Shown here: positions 24,790 to 32,679 of the stretch, piece after piece | How positions within the stretch are numbered: the first letter of the stretch is position 1 | Layout of the letters: the number at the start of each line of letters is the position of its first letter | NCBI RefSeq assembly: GCF_011044995.1 | Contig: NZ_JAAKZW010000034.1 | Location: forward strand, 1 to 46,503 | Direction of reading: 5' to 3' | Origin: Streptomyces mesophilus | GTDB lineage: Bacteria; Actinomycetota; Actinomycetes; Streptomycetales; Streptomycetaceae | Length of the DNA stretch: 46,503 nt | Translations under genes and position numbers: made by a program | Notes under the pieces: model-generated | The model's database searches: none | What the model was told of the DNA's origin: nothing | Seen by the model: the letters and a program-made list of their open reading frames with translations, nothing else

Positions 24790-26010
24790 ATGGCCGGGAC
24801 CACACCGGGGACTCCGCGCGTGCTGCGGGCGATGAACGACCGTGCCGCACTCGATCTGCTCCTGGAGCACGGCCCGCTGTCCCGTACGAAGATCGGCAAG
24901 CTGACCGGCCTGTCCAAGCCCACCGCGTCCCAGCTCCTCGCACGGCTCGAGGCCTCGGGCCTCGTCGTGCAGACCGGCACGAGCGAGGGCCGCCCGGGCC
25001 CCAACGCCCAGCTGTACGCCGTGCACGCGGGCGCCGCCCACGTCGCCGGACTCGATGTCACCCCCGGCCGGATCCTCGCCGGGATCGCCGACATCACCGG
25101 CGCCACCGTCGGGCAGTTCGAGCTGGCCACCCCCGGCCGCGCCGGCCGTTCCGAACCGGGCGGGGTGCGGCAGCAGGTGCTCAAGGCCCTCGACGGCGCC
25201 GTGAAGGCCGCCGGACTCGCCCGCTCGGACCTGCACCGCGTCGTCATCGGCACCCCCGGCGCCTTCGACCCCAACACCGGCCGCCTTCGCTACGCCCACC
25301 ACCTGCCGGGCTGGCACTCCCCCGACCTCCTCGACGAGCTCGCGGCCGCGCTGCCGATGCCCGTCGAGTACGAGAACGACGTGAATCTCGCGGCCGTCGC
25401 CGAGCAGCGGCTCGGCGCGGCGCGGGAGCACGAGAACTTCGTGCTCCTGTGGAACGAGGAGGGCATCGGCGCCGCCCTCGTCATCAACGGCCGCCTGCAC
25501 CGCGGCTGGACCGGCGGCGCCGGCGAGCTCGGCTTCCTGCCCGTGCCCGGCACGCCGCTGGTACGCCAGGTCGCCAAGACCGGCAGCGGCGGCTACCAGG
25601 AGCTGGCCGGTGCGCAGGCCGTCCCCCGTATCGCCAAATCGCTCGGCATCGAAGGGGCTTCCGAGCGCACCCCGCACGCACGGGCCGCGGCCGAGCTCCT
25701 GACCCGCGCGTCCGCCGACCCCACCGACGCACGCCACGCCGAACTGCTGCACCAAACGGCTCACCGGATCGCCACCGGTCTGTCCTCGGTCGTGGCCGTG
25801 CTCGACCCCGAACTCATCGTCCTGTCCGGCGGGTTGATGACCGCCGGCGGTGAGGCGCTGCGTGCGCTGATCCAGGCCGAACTCGCCGAGCTGGCCGCGT
25901 CACGGCCGCAGCTCGTGCTCGGCGAGGTGCAGCAACAGCCCGTTCTGCGCGGGGCGTTGGAGAGCGCGCTCGCCGACACCCGCGACGAGGTCTTCGACAC
26001 CGCCCGCTGA
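24790..26010 (+). CDS. csnR: ROK-family repressor of chitosan-oligosaccharide use
   Basis: The 406-aa protein has an N-terminal winged HTH (about 15-75: LLEHGPLSRTKIGKLTGLSKPTASQLLARLEASGLV) and a ROK domain (about 85-395: VAGLDVTPGRILAGIAD, VIGTPGAFDPNTG, ENDVNLAAVAEQRLGAA, HRGWTGGAGELGFL). The gene order downstream equals csnEFGHK, which identifies it as CsnR, a repressor relieved by glucosamine-oligosaccharide metabolites. The usual ROK zinc motif CxCGxxGC after GGAGELG is absent; that region has no Cys. GAGGGGG precedes the ATG at 24790. The TAGGAA-ACC-TTCCTA dyad upstream indicates autoregulation. The identity rests on synteny and family knowledge. Confidence 0.85.
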   Translation: MAGTTPGTPRVLRAMNDRAALDLLLEHGPLSRTKIGKLTGLSKPTASQLLARLEASGLVVQTGTSEGRPGPNAQLYAVHAGAAHVAGLDVTPGRILAGIADITGATVGQFELATPGRAGRSEPGGVRQQVLKALDGAVKAAGLARSDLHRVVIGTPGAFDPNTGRLRYAHHLPGWHSPDLLDELAAALPMPVEYENDVNLAAVAEQRLGAAREHENFVLLWNEEGIGAALVINGRLHRGWTGGAGELGFLPVPGTPLVRQVAKTGSGGYQELAGAQAVPRIAKSLGIEGASERTPHARAAAELLTRASADPTDARHAELLHQTAHRIATGLSSVVAVLDPELIVLSGGLMTAGGEALRALIQAELAELAASRPQLVLGEVQQQPVLRGALESALADTRDEVFDTAR

Positions 26011-26011
26011 C

Positions 26012-26046
26012 CACAGAGCACAGAGCACAGAGCACAGAGCACACTG
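26012..26046. repeat. 7-bp tandem repeat between csnR and csnE
   Basis: CACAGAG is repeated four times without change (26012-26039) and followed by CACACTG. The gap continues as a purine-poor CACAGCACC-rich stretch to csnE. It is not of coding type. Confidence 0.85.
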
Positions 26047-26123
26047 CAGCACCCCACAGCACCCCGCTCCACAGCACAGCACCCACACCTCCGGCACTCA
26101 GCCCTGCCCTGGGAGACACCGTC

Positions 26124-27455
26124 ATGCCCAAAAACCGGAAGATCACCGCTGCCGCAGCGGTGGCCTCGATATCCCTGCTCGCCTCCGCCTGCGTCGGCTC
26201 GTCCGACAACGGAGCGAACGACGACCCGGACGCCAAGACCACGCTGACCTTCTGGCACGGCTGGACCGCGCCCAGCGAGGTGAAGGCGATCGCCGAGAAC
26301 GTGAAGGCGTTCGAGAAGGCGCACCCGAACATCAAGGTCAAGGTCGTCAAGGGACTGACCGACGACAAGATCAACCAGGCGCTCAGGGCCGGTGGTTCGA
26401 ACGCCCCCGACGTCGTCTCGTCCTTCACCACGGACAACGTGGGCCGCTTCTGCTCCTCCAACGCCTTCGCCGATCTGAAGCCCTTCCTCGACAAGGCGAA
26501 GATCGACCCGGCGAAGACCTTCCTGCCGCAGATGGCCAAGTACACCGAGCACAACGGCAAGCGCTGCGCGGTGCCGCTGCTCGGGGACGCGTACGGGCTC
26601 TACTACAACAAGGACGCGTTCGAGGAGGCCGGCATCACCGAGCCGCCGAAGACGCTCTCCGAGTTCGACAAGGTGGTCAAGAAGCTCACCAAGACCAAGG
26701 GCGACGGCTTCGAGCGGCTCGGCTTCATGCCCAGCTACCTCGGCTACGAGACGACCGTCGAGCACTACGGTTCGCAGTTCGGCGTGCAGTACCTGGACGG
26801 CGCGGGCAAGTCCAACACCGCCAAGGACCCGGCCGTGAAGGCCATGCTGAAGTGGCAGAAGAACCTGGTCGACGACCTGGGCGGCGCCGCGAAGCTGAAC
26901 AAGTTCCGCACCTCGCTCGGTGACGAGTGGGGCCCCAAGCACCCCTTCCACACCGGCCAGGTCGCGATGCAGCTGGACGGTGAGTGGCGCGGCAAGATGG
27001 CCGCCGACGCGGACCTGGACTTCGAGATCGGCGCGGCACCGTTCCCGGTCCCGGACGACCAGGTCGCCGACTACGGCAAGGGCTATCTGTCCGGCACGAT
27101 CCTCGGCATCGCCAACACCAGCGCGAAGAAGAACGCCGCCTGGGAGCTGGTGAAGTACCTGTCCACGGACACCGACGCGGTGGTCTCCTTCGCCAACGCG
27201 ATCCACAACGTGCCCTCCACACAGGAGGCCATCAAGTCGCCGAAGCTCAACAACGACCCGGTCTACCGCACGTTCGTCGACATCGCCCAGCACCCGGGGT
27301 CCTCCCACGCCCCCTCGTCGGTCAACGGCGGCGCGTTCCTGCTGACGTTGCAGGACTACGCGCTGAAGTACGAGAAGGGCACGGAGAAGGACATGGACGC
27401 GCTGCTGGGGAACAACGACCAGCAGGTCGACAAGGACAACGAGCAGGCCGGCTGA
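26124..27455 (+). CDS. csnE: Sugar ABC transporter solute-binding lipoprotein
   Basis: The 443-aa protein is an extracellular binding protein of the family 1 type. The N-terminus NRKITAAAAVASISLLASAC is a lipoprotein signal with Cys 23 as the lipidated residue. The mature part begins TLTFWHGWTAPSEVKAIAENVKAFEKAHPNIKV, the classic fold start for sugar-binding proteins, and contains YGLYYNKDAFEEAGI and the QVAMQLDGEW region. In the csn operon it should bind chitosan-derived glucosamine oligosaccharides; the ligand is inferred from synteny. GGGAG precedes the ATG. csnF starts 5 bp after its stop. The ATPase partner is not encoded in the operon, so a shared ATPase such as MsiK must serve it. Confidence 0.9.
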   Translation: MPKNRKITAAAAVASISLLASACVGSSDNGANDDPDAKTTLTFWHGWTAPSEVKAIAENVKAFEKAHPNIKVKVVKGLTDDKINQALRAGGSNAPDVVSSFTTDNVGRFCSSNAFADLKPFLDKAKIDPAKTFLPQMAKYTEHNGKRCAVPLLGDAYGLYYNKDAFEEAGITEPPKTLSEFDKVVKKLTKTKGDGFERLGFMPSYLGYETTVEHYGSQFGVQYLDGAGKSNTAKDPAVKAMLKWQKNLVDDLGGAAKLNKFRTSLGDEWGPKHPFHTGQVAMQLDGEWRGKMAADADLDFEIGAAPFPVPDDQVADYGKGYLSGTILGIANTSAKKNAAWELVKYLSTDTDAVVSFANAIHNVPSTQEAIKSPKLNNDPVYRTFVDIAQHPGSSHAPSSVNGGAFLLTLQDYALKYEKGTEKDMDALLGNNDQQVDKDNEQAG

Positions 27456-27460
27456 CGCAG

Positions 27461-28435
27461 ATGAGCACCGTCCCGTACGGGCTGAGGGCGAAGCGCAGGC
27501 GTGCTGCCCCGCGCGCGAAGCGCGCCAAGCAAGCACTGCGTACCCTCGGCTTCCTCTCCCCCTGGCTCATCGGCCTCACGGTCTTCTTCCTCTACCCCCT
27601 GCTCTCCACCGTCTACTTCTCCTTCATGAAGTACGACGGGTTCACGGCCCCGACCTGGGTGGGCCTGAAGAACTGGGCGTACGTCCTCCAGGACAACCCG
27701 TTCTTCTGGCCGGCCCTGCGCAACACCCTGTGGCTGATGGTCGTCATGGTCTCGCTGCGGGTGGTCTTCGGCCTGGGCGTCGGCCTGCTCATCACGAAGA
27801 TCAAGACGGGCGCGGGCTTCTTCCGCACCCTGTTCTTCCTGCCGTTCCTGGCCCCGCCGGTCGCGGCGACGATGTCCTTCGTCTTCCTGCTCAACCCGGG
27901 TACGGGACCGGTGAACACGCTCCTCGACACGATCGGGATCGAGGGCCCGCAGTGGTTCAACGACCCGTCCTGGTCGAAGCCTTCGCTGACCATCCTGGCG
28001 CTGTGGTGCGTCGGCGACCTCATGGTCATCTTCATGGCCGCGCTGCTCGACGTACCGAAGGAGCAGTACGAGGCGGCGGATCTCGACGGCGCGAACGCCT
28101 GGCACCGCTTCCGGTACGTGACGCTGCCGAACATCTCGCCGATCGTGCTGTTCTCGGTGGTCTGCGGCGTGATCGCGACGATGCAGTACTACACGGAGCC
28201 GCTGGTCGCCGCGAAGGTCGCGAGCGGCGTGATCGGCGGTTCGGGGCAGCAGTTCGAGCCCGGCTACCCGGAGAAGTCCACGCTCACGGTGCCGCAGGTG
28301 ATCTACAACCTGGGATTCCAGCGCTTCGACACCGGCGCGGCCTGTGTGGTGGCGCTCGTGCTCTTCGTGCTCGCCATGGCGTTCACGGCCCTGTTGATGC
28401 GCCGGCGCAGCGGCTTCCTTTCGGCGGAGGACTGA
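27461..28435 (+). CDS. csnF: Sugar ABC transporter permease (MalF type)
   Basis: The 324-aa protein starts at the ATG at 27461 with a basic N-terminus (RAKRRRAAPRAKRAKQ), followed by six membrane helices, the first LGFLSPWLIGLTVFFLYPLLSTVYFSF. The EAA loop that contacts the ATPase reads EQYEAADLDGANAWHRFRYVTLPNISP. It forms the inner-membrane channel with csnG. It lies 5 bp after csnE and 1 bp before csnG, so it is expressed in the same operon. Transport of glucosamine oligosaccharides is inferred from the operon. Confidence 0.92.
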   Translation: MSTVPYGLRAKRRRAAPRAKRAKQALRTLGFLSPWLIGLTVFFLYPLLSTVYFSFMKYDGFTAPTWVGLKNWAYVLQDNPFFWPALRNTLWLMVVMVSLRVVFGLGVGLLITKIKTGAGFFRTLFFLPFLAPPVAATMSFVFLLNPGTGPVNTLLDTIGIEGPQWFNDPSWSKPSLTILALWCVGDLMVIFMAALLDVPKEQYEAADLDGANAWHRFRYVTLPNISPIVLFSVVCGVIATMQYYTEPLVAAKVASGVIGGSGQQFEPGYPEKSTLTVPQVIYNLGFQRFDTGAACVVALVLFVLAMAFTALLMRRRSGFLSAED

Positions 28436-28436
28436 G

Positions 28437-29342
28437 ATGACCGACACGACCCTCGCCCCCGTGAAGGCACCGGCGCCCACGCCCCGTACCGAAACCCCGG
28501 CGCACCGAACGGCCAAGCGCAAAGCGGCACTTGAGTGGGTCGCCGTGCACTCGCTCGCGATCGCGGTCGGGCTGTTCTTCCTGCTCCCGTTCGTCTTCGT
28601 CTTCCTGACCGCGGTGATGAGCGACGACCAGGCGCTCACCCGCGATCTGTGGCCGAAGACCTGGGAGTGGGGCAACTTCGGCACGGTCTGGGAGACGCCG
28701 GGCTTTCTGACCTGGTGGAAGAACACCCTCCTGTACGCGGGCCTCGGCACCCTGCTCGCGATCTGCAGCAGCCTGCCGGTCGCGTACGCGCTCGCCAAGT
28801 TCCGCTTCCGCGGGCGCAACGTGATGATGATGGCCGTGATCGCGGCGATGATGCTGCCGCCGCAGGTGGTCATCGTGCCGATGTACCTGTTCTGGGCCAA
28901 GCAGCTCGATCTGGCGGGCACGCTGTGGCCGCTGATCATCCCGATGGGCTTCGGCAACGCCTTCACGATCTTCCTGCTCCGGCAGTTCCTGCTCACGATC
29001 CCGCGTGAGTACACGGAGGCCGCGAAGATCGACGGCTGCGGCGAGTTCCGGACGCTGATCCGTGTGGTGGTGCCGATGTGCAAGCCCGCCATCTCGGCGG
29101 CCGCGCTCTTCCACTTCTTCTACTCGTGGAACGACTACTTCGGACCGCAGATCTACGCCTCCGAGAACCCGGCCGCGTGGACCCTCAGTTACGGCCTGGA
29201 GTCCTTCAAGGGCGCGCACCAGACGGACTGGAACCTCACCATGGCGGCGACCGTTCTCGTCATGGCGCCCGTGATCTTCCTCTTCTTCTTCGCCCAGAAG
29301 GCATTCGTCGAGGGCGTCACCTTGACCGGAGTGAAAGGCTGA
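28437..29342 (+). CDS. csnG: Sugar ABC transporter permease (MalG type)
   Basis: The 301-aa protein has six membrane helices and the EAA loop EYTEAAKIDGCGEFRTLIRVVVPMCKP. The N-terminal 35 residues are polar and basic. It partners csnF. The ATG at 28437 begins one base after the csnF stop, with GGAGG in the preceding gene end. The next gene csnH starts 5 bp after its stop. There is no ATP-binding gene in the operon. Confidence 0.92.
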   Translation: MTDTTLAPVKAPAPTPRTETPAHRTAKRKAALEWVAVHSLAIAVGLFFLLPFVFVFLTAVMSDDQALTRDLWPKTWEWGNFGTVWETPGFLTWWKNTLLYAGLGTLLAICSSLPVAYALAKFRFRGRNVMMMAVIAAMMLPPQVVIVPMYLFWAKQLDLAGTLWPLIIPMGFGNAFTIFLLRQFLLTIPREYTEAAKIDGCGEFRTLIRVVVPMCKPAISAAALFHFFYSWNDYFGPQIYASENPAAWTLSYGLESFKGAHQTDWNLTMAATVLVMAPVIFLFFFAQKAFVEGVTLTGVKG

Positions 29343-29347
29343 ATGCT

Positions 29348-30613
29348 GTGAAGCTCGCAGTAGTGGGGGGCGGCTCCACGTACACCCCCGAACTGATCGA
29401 TGGATTCGCCCGGTTGAGGGAGGTCCTGCCGATCGAGGAGCTCGTGCTGGTCGACCCGGCTGCCGAGCGTCTGGAGCTGGTCGGGGGCCTCGCGCGCCGG
29501 ATCTTCGCCAAGCTGGGTCATCCCGGCCGGATCGTCACCACCTCCGACCTGGACGCGGGCGTCGAGGGCGCCGACGCGGTGCTGCTCCAGCTGCGCGTCG
29601 GCGGGCAGGCGGCCCGCAACCAGGACGAGACCTGGCCGCTGGAATGCGGCTGTGTCGGCCAGGAGACCACGGGCGCGGGCGGCCTCGCGAAGGCGCTGCG
29701 AACCGTGCCGGTGGTGCTCGACATCGCCGAACGCGTCCGCCGCACCAACCCGGACGCCTGGATCATCGACTTCACCAACCCGGTGGGGATCGTGACCCGC
29801 GCCCTGCTCCAGGCCGGCCACAAGGCGGTCGGGCTGTGCAATGTGGCGATCGGGTTCCAGCGGCGCTGGGCCTCGGCGCTCGGCGTCACGCCCTCCCAAG
29901 TCCATCTGGACCATGTGGGCCTGAACCACCTCACCTGGGAGTTCGGTGTACGCATCGGGGGCCCCGAGGGCGAGAACGTGCTGCCGAAGATCCTGGCCGA
30001 GGGCGGCGACGAGCTCGCGGACATGCTGAAGCTGCCGCGCTCGGTCCTCGACCGCCTCGGCGTCGTGCCCTCGTACTATCTGCGCTACTTCTACGCGCAC
30101 GACGAGGTCGTACGGGAGCTGGGGACCAAACCGTCCCGGGCGGCCGAAGTCGCCGAGATGGAACGGCAGTTGCTCGCGATGTACGGCGACCCGGCGCTCG
30201 ACGAGAAGCCCGAGCTGCTCGCCAAGCGCGGCGGCGCCTACTACTCGGAGGCGGCCGTGGACCTCGCGGCCTCGCTGCTCGGCGGGGGCGGTTCGCCGCA
30301 CCAGGTGGTCAACACGTACAACAACGGGACGCTGCCCTTCCTGCCGGACGACGCGGTGATCGAGGTGCAGGCCCGGGTGGGCCGCGACGGTGCCACGCCA
30401 CTCGCGGTGCCGAAGCTCGACCCGCTGTACTCGGGCCTGATCGCGCATGTCACCGCGTACGAGGATCTGGCCCTCGAAGCCGCCCTGCACGGCGGCCGCG
30501 ACCGGGTGTTCAAGGCGCTCCTCTCCCATCCCCTCATCGGCCAGTACGACGCGGCCGAAGGCCTCACGGACCGGCTGATCGCACACAACCGGGAGCATCT
30601 CGCGTGGGCCTGA
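29348..30613 (+). CDS. csnH: GH4 family glycosidase
   Basis: The 421-aa protein is a family 4 glycosidase, an NAD+- and Mn2+-dependent class acting by oxidation-elimination inside the cell. The N-terminal Rossmann loop LAVVGGGSTYTPELIDGF binds NAD. Cys 164 in GLCNVAIGF and His 194 in LNHLTWEF are the likely metal ligands, with the 30-residue spacing known in the family. NTYNNGTLPFLPDD also fits. In the csn operon it should cleave imported (possibly phosphorylated) glucosamine oligosaccharides; specificity is inferred. The GTG at 29348 is chosen: the ATG 5 nt upstream is in another frame and stops at once. GGAG precedes it. It overlaps csnK by 10 nt. Confidence 0.88.
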   Translation: MKLAVVGGGSTYTPELIDGFARLREVLPIEELVLVDPAAERLELVGGLARRIFAKLGHPGRIVTTSDLDAGVEGADAVLLQLRVGGQAARNQDETWPLECGCVGQETTGAGGLAKALRTVPVVLDIAERVRRTNPDAWIIDFTNPVGIVTRALLQAGHKAVGLCNVAIGFQRRWASALGVTPSQVHLDHVGLNHLTWEFGVRIGGPEGENVLPKILAEGGDELADMLKLPRSVLDRLGVVPSYYLRYFYAHDEVVRELGTKPSRAAEVAEMERQLLAMYGDPALDEKPELLAKRGGAYYSEAAVDLAASLLGGGGSPHQVVNTYNNGTLPFLPDDAVIEVQARVGRDGATPLAVPKLDPLYSGLIAHVTAYEDLALEAALHGGRDRVFKALLSHPLIGQYDAAEGLTDRLIAHNREHLAWA

Positions 30614-31629
30614 CGGCAAGTGTGCTCGCCATCGACGCGGGCAACAGCAAGACCGATGTCGCGGTGGTCGGCGAGGACGGCACGGTCCTCGGGACCGCAC
30701 GCGGCGGAGGGTTCCAGCCGCCCCGGGTGGGTGTCGAGGCCGCGATGGACGCCCTGTCCGTGCCGGTCACGAAGGCCCTGGACGAGGCCGGCGTGACATC
30801 GGTGTCACTGGTGTCCGCCTGCCTGGCGAACGCCGATCTCCCGGTCGAGGAACGGGAGTTGACCGCGGCCGTCGCCGCTCGCGGCTGGGGGGATGCGGCC
30901 GTGGTCCGCAACGACACCTTCGCGATCCTGCGGGCGGGCGTGGACGCGCCGCTCGGCGTGGCGGTGGTCTGCGGCGCGGGCATGAACTGCGTGGGCATGA
31001 CCCCGGACGGCCGCACCGCCCGCTTCCCCGCGATCGGCCGTATCTCCGGTGACTGGGGCGGCGGTTGGGGCCTCGCGGAGGAGGCCCTGTGGTTCGCGGC
31101 GCGCGCCGAGGACGGCCGGGGCGACCCGACGGACCTGGCCCGCACGCTCCCCGGGCACTTCGGGCTTCCGACGATGTACGCGCTGATCGAGGCGCTGCAC
31201 TTGGACCGGATCCCGCCGGCGCGCCGCCATGAGCTGACGCCGGTGCTCTTCGCGACGGCGGCGGAGGGCGACGCGGTGGCCCGGTCGGTCGTGGACCATC
31301 TGGCCGACGAGGTCCTCGCGATGGTGAAGGTGGCCCTGCGCCGCCTCGACCTGCTGTCGACACCGGTGCCGGTGGTCCTTGGCGGGAGCGTGCTGGCGGC
31401 CCGGCACCCACTCCTGGACACGGGGATCCGCGAACGCCTGGCCGCGGCGGCCCCGCTCGCCGAGGCCCATGTGGTGACCGCCCGGCCGGTGTTGGGGGCG
31501 GCGTTGCTGGGCCTCGATCAGGTGGGGGCGCCGGCCGAAGTGGCGGCCCGGGTGCGGCAGTTCTACGAGGGGCCCGGCTCCAGGCCCGCCGCTGCGGTGC
31601 CTGTGCCGCAACCCGTATCGACGGATTGA
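30604..31629 (+). CDS. csnK: Amino-sugar kinase (BadF/BadG family)
   Basis: The 341-aa protein belongs to the ASKHA-fold BadF/BadG group that includes GlcNAc kinase. It starts ASVLAIDAGNSKTDVAVVGEDG (phosphate 1 loop) and contains VVCGAGMNCVGMTPDGR and ISGDWGGGWGLAEEAL (phosphate 2 region) and VPVVLGGSVLAARHPLL. It should phosphorylate glucosamine or its oligosaccharides as the last step of the csn pathway. The GTG at 30604 has GGGAG 7 nt upstream and overlaps csnH by 10 nt, indicating coupled translation. It is the last gene of the operon. Confidence 0.87.
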   Translation: MGLTASVLAIDAGNSKTDVAVVGEDGTVLGTARGGGFQPPRVGVEAAMDALSVPVTKALDEAGVTSVSLVSACLANADLPVEERELTAAVAARGWGDAAVVRNDTFAILRAGVDAPLGVAVVCGAGMNCVGMTPDGRTARFPAIGRISGDWGGGWGLAEEALWFAARAEDGRGDPTDLARTLPGHFGLPTMYALIEALHLDRIPPARRHELTPVLFATAAEGDAVARSVVDHLADEVLAMVKVALRRLDLLSTPVPVVLGGSVLAARHPLLDTGIRERLAAAAPLAEAHVVTARPVLGAALLGLDQVGAPAEVAARVRQFYEGPGSRPAAAVPVPQPVSTD

Positions 31630-31633
31630 GCGG

Positions 31634-31680
31634 GAGGGTCCATGCTCGAGCCACGTCGCAGCGGCCCGGGACGGACCCTC
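31634..31680 (+). terminator. Possible terminator after csnK
   Basis: GAGGGTCC (31634-31641) pairs with GGACCCTC (31673-31680); the 31-base loop can fold further. It begins 5 bp after the csnK stop. It is weaker than other terminators here. Confidence 0.4.
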
Positions 31681-31707
31681 GCGGCGGTCCCTCGAAGCGG
31701 TTCCGAA

Positions 31708-31736
31708 TTGTTTGCTCGCACCGCCCGAACTAGGAC
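31708..31736 (+). promoter_or_regulatory. Candidate promoter of the NmrA-like gene
   Basis: TTGTTT (31708-31713), a 17-bp spacer and TAGGAC (31731-31736) give a good vegetative-type promoter 61 bp before the start codon. Confidence 0.55.
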
Positions 31737-31747
31737 AGAAGCTGTCC
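31733..31747. promoter_or_regulatory. Operator-like dyad over the -10 region
   Basis: GGACAG-AAG-CTGTCC is a perfect 6-bp dyad overlapping the end of the putative -10 and the start site, a position suited to a repressor. No regulator gene is adjacent. Confidence 0.5.
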
Positions 31748-31796
31748 GCAAGGGGTTCTACGTTGGTCTCATCAACCGAACGAAGGAGCTCGAACC

Positions 31797-32618
31797 ATGA
31801 CCTTTCTGGTCGCAGGCGCAAGCGGTTCCGTAGGCCGTCAGATCGTCGAGCAGCTGCTGGCGAAGGGCGTGCGGGTACGCGCCCTGACCCGTGACCCGGC
31901 GCGGACGTCCTTTCCGGAGGGTGTCGAGGTCGTACGGGGCGACCTCACCGACCCGGACAGCCTGGCCCCGGCCTTCGAGGGCGTCACCGGAGTGCACCTG
32001 ATCACCTTCGGCGGCGCCGCGTTCGCGCCCCTGGAGACCGGCCCGCAGATCGTGGCGCTCGCCGAGAAGGCGGGCGTGCGGCGGATCACCGTGCTGCACG
32101 GCGGCGGCCCGACGCCGCTGGAGGAGACGGTCAAGGCGTCCGGCATCGACTGGACGGTCGTGATGCCGGTCGAGTTCATGTCCAACGCCCTGGAGTGGGC
32201 GGACGCCATCCGCACCTCCGACGAGGTACGCGAGCCCTTCGTCGGCCGGCTCAGCGCGATGGTGCACGAGGCGGACATCGGCGCGGTGGCGGCCGAGGCA
32301 CTGGTCTCGCCCGGGCATGCCGGACAGTCGTATGTGGTCACCGGGCCGCAGGTCCTCACCCTCCAGGACAAGGTGTCGGCCCTCGCGGCGGCCCGAGGGC
32401 GCGCCATCGAACTGGTGGAGCTGAGCGAGGCGCAGGCGCGGGAGCAGTGGGCCGCGCAGGGGCTGCCGGCGGAGACGATCGAGTTCCTGGTGATGGTGTA
32501 CGGGAACACGCCCGAGGAGGGGCGGACGGTGACCGACGTCGTGCAGCGGGTCACGGGCCGCCCGGCCCGGACGTTCGCCGCGTGGGCGGCGGAGCACGCG
32601 GACGCGTTCCGCGCCTGA
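31797..32618 (+). CDS. NmrA-like NAD(P)-binding oxidoreductase
   Basis: The 273-aa protein is an atypical short-chain dehydrogenase. It starts TFLVAGASGSVGRQIVEQLLAKGVRVRALTRDP, a Rossmann loop followed by the Arg typical of NADPH binding, and continues VEVVRGDLTDPDSLAPAFEGVTGVHLI. The Tyr-x3-Lys active site of classical SDRs is not evident, as in the NmrA/quinone-reductase-like group (compare QOR2). It may reduce a quinone or act as a redox sensor; no substrate can be given. GAAGGAGCT precedes the ATG. It is monocistronic, with a perfect palindrome terminator after it. Confidence 0.87.
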   Translation: MTFLVAGASGSVGRQIVEQLLAKGVRVRALTRDPARTSFPEGVEVVRGDLTDPDSLAPAFEGVTGVHLITFGGAAFAPLETGPQIVALAEKAGVRRITVLHGGGPTPLEETVKASGIDWTVVMPVEFMSNALEWADAIRTSDEVREPFVGRLSAMVHEADIGAVAAEALVSPGHAGQSYVVTGPQVLTLQDKVSALAAARGRAIELVELSEAQAREQWAAQGLPAETIEFLVMVYGNTPEEGRTVTDVVQRVTGRPARTFAAWAAEHADAFRA

Positions 32619-32627
32619 GGACGGAGC

Positions 32628-32665
32628 GAGGGGTGCCCTTACGGATATCCGTAAGGGCACCCCTC
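32628..32665. terminator. Perfect 38-bp palindrome, bidirectional terminator
   Basis: Positions 32628-32646 and 32647-32665 are exact reverse complements with no spacer (centre GGATATCC, outer arms GAGGGGTGCCC / GGGCACCCCTC). It lies 9 bp after the NmrA-like gene and 14 bp after the stop of the convergent subtilase gene, serving both. Confidence 0.85.
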
Positions 32666-32679
32666 AGCCGTTTCCTTCC

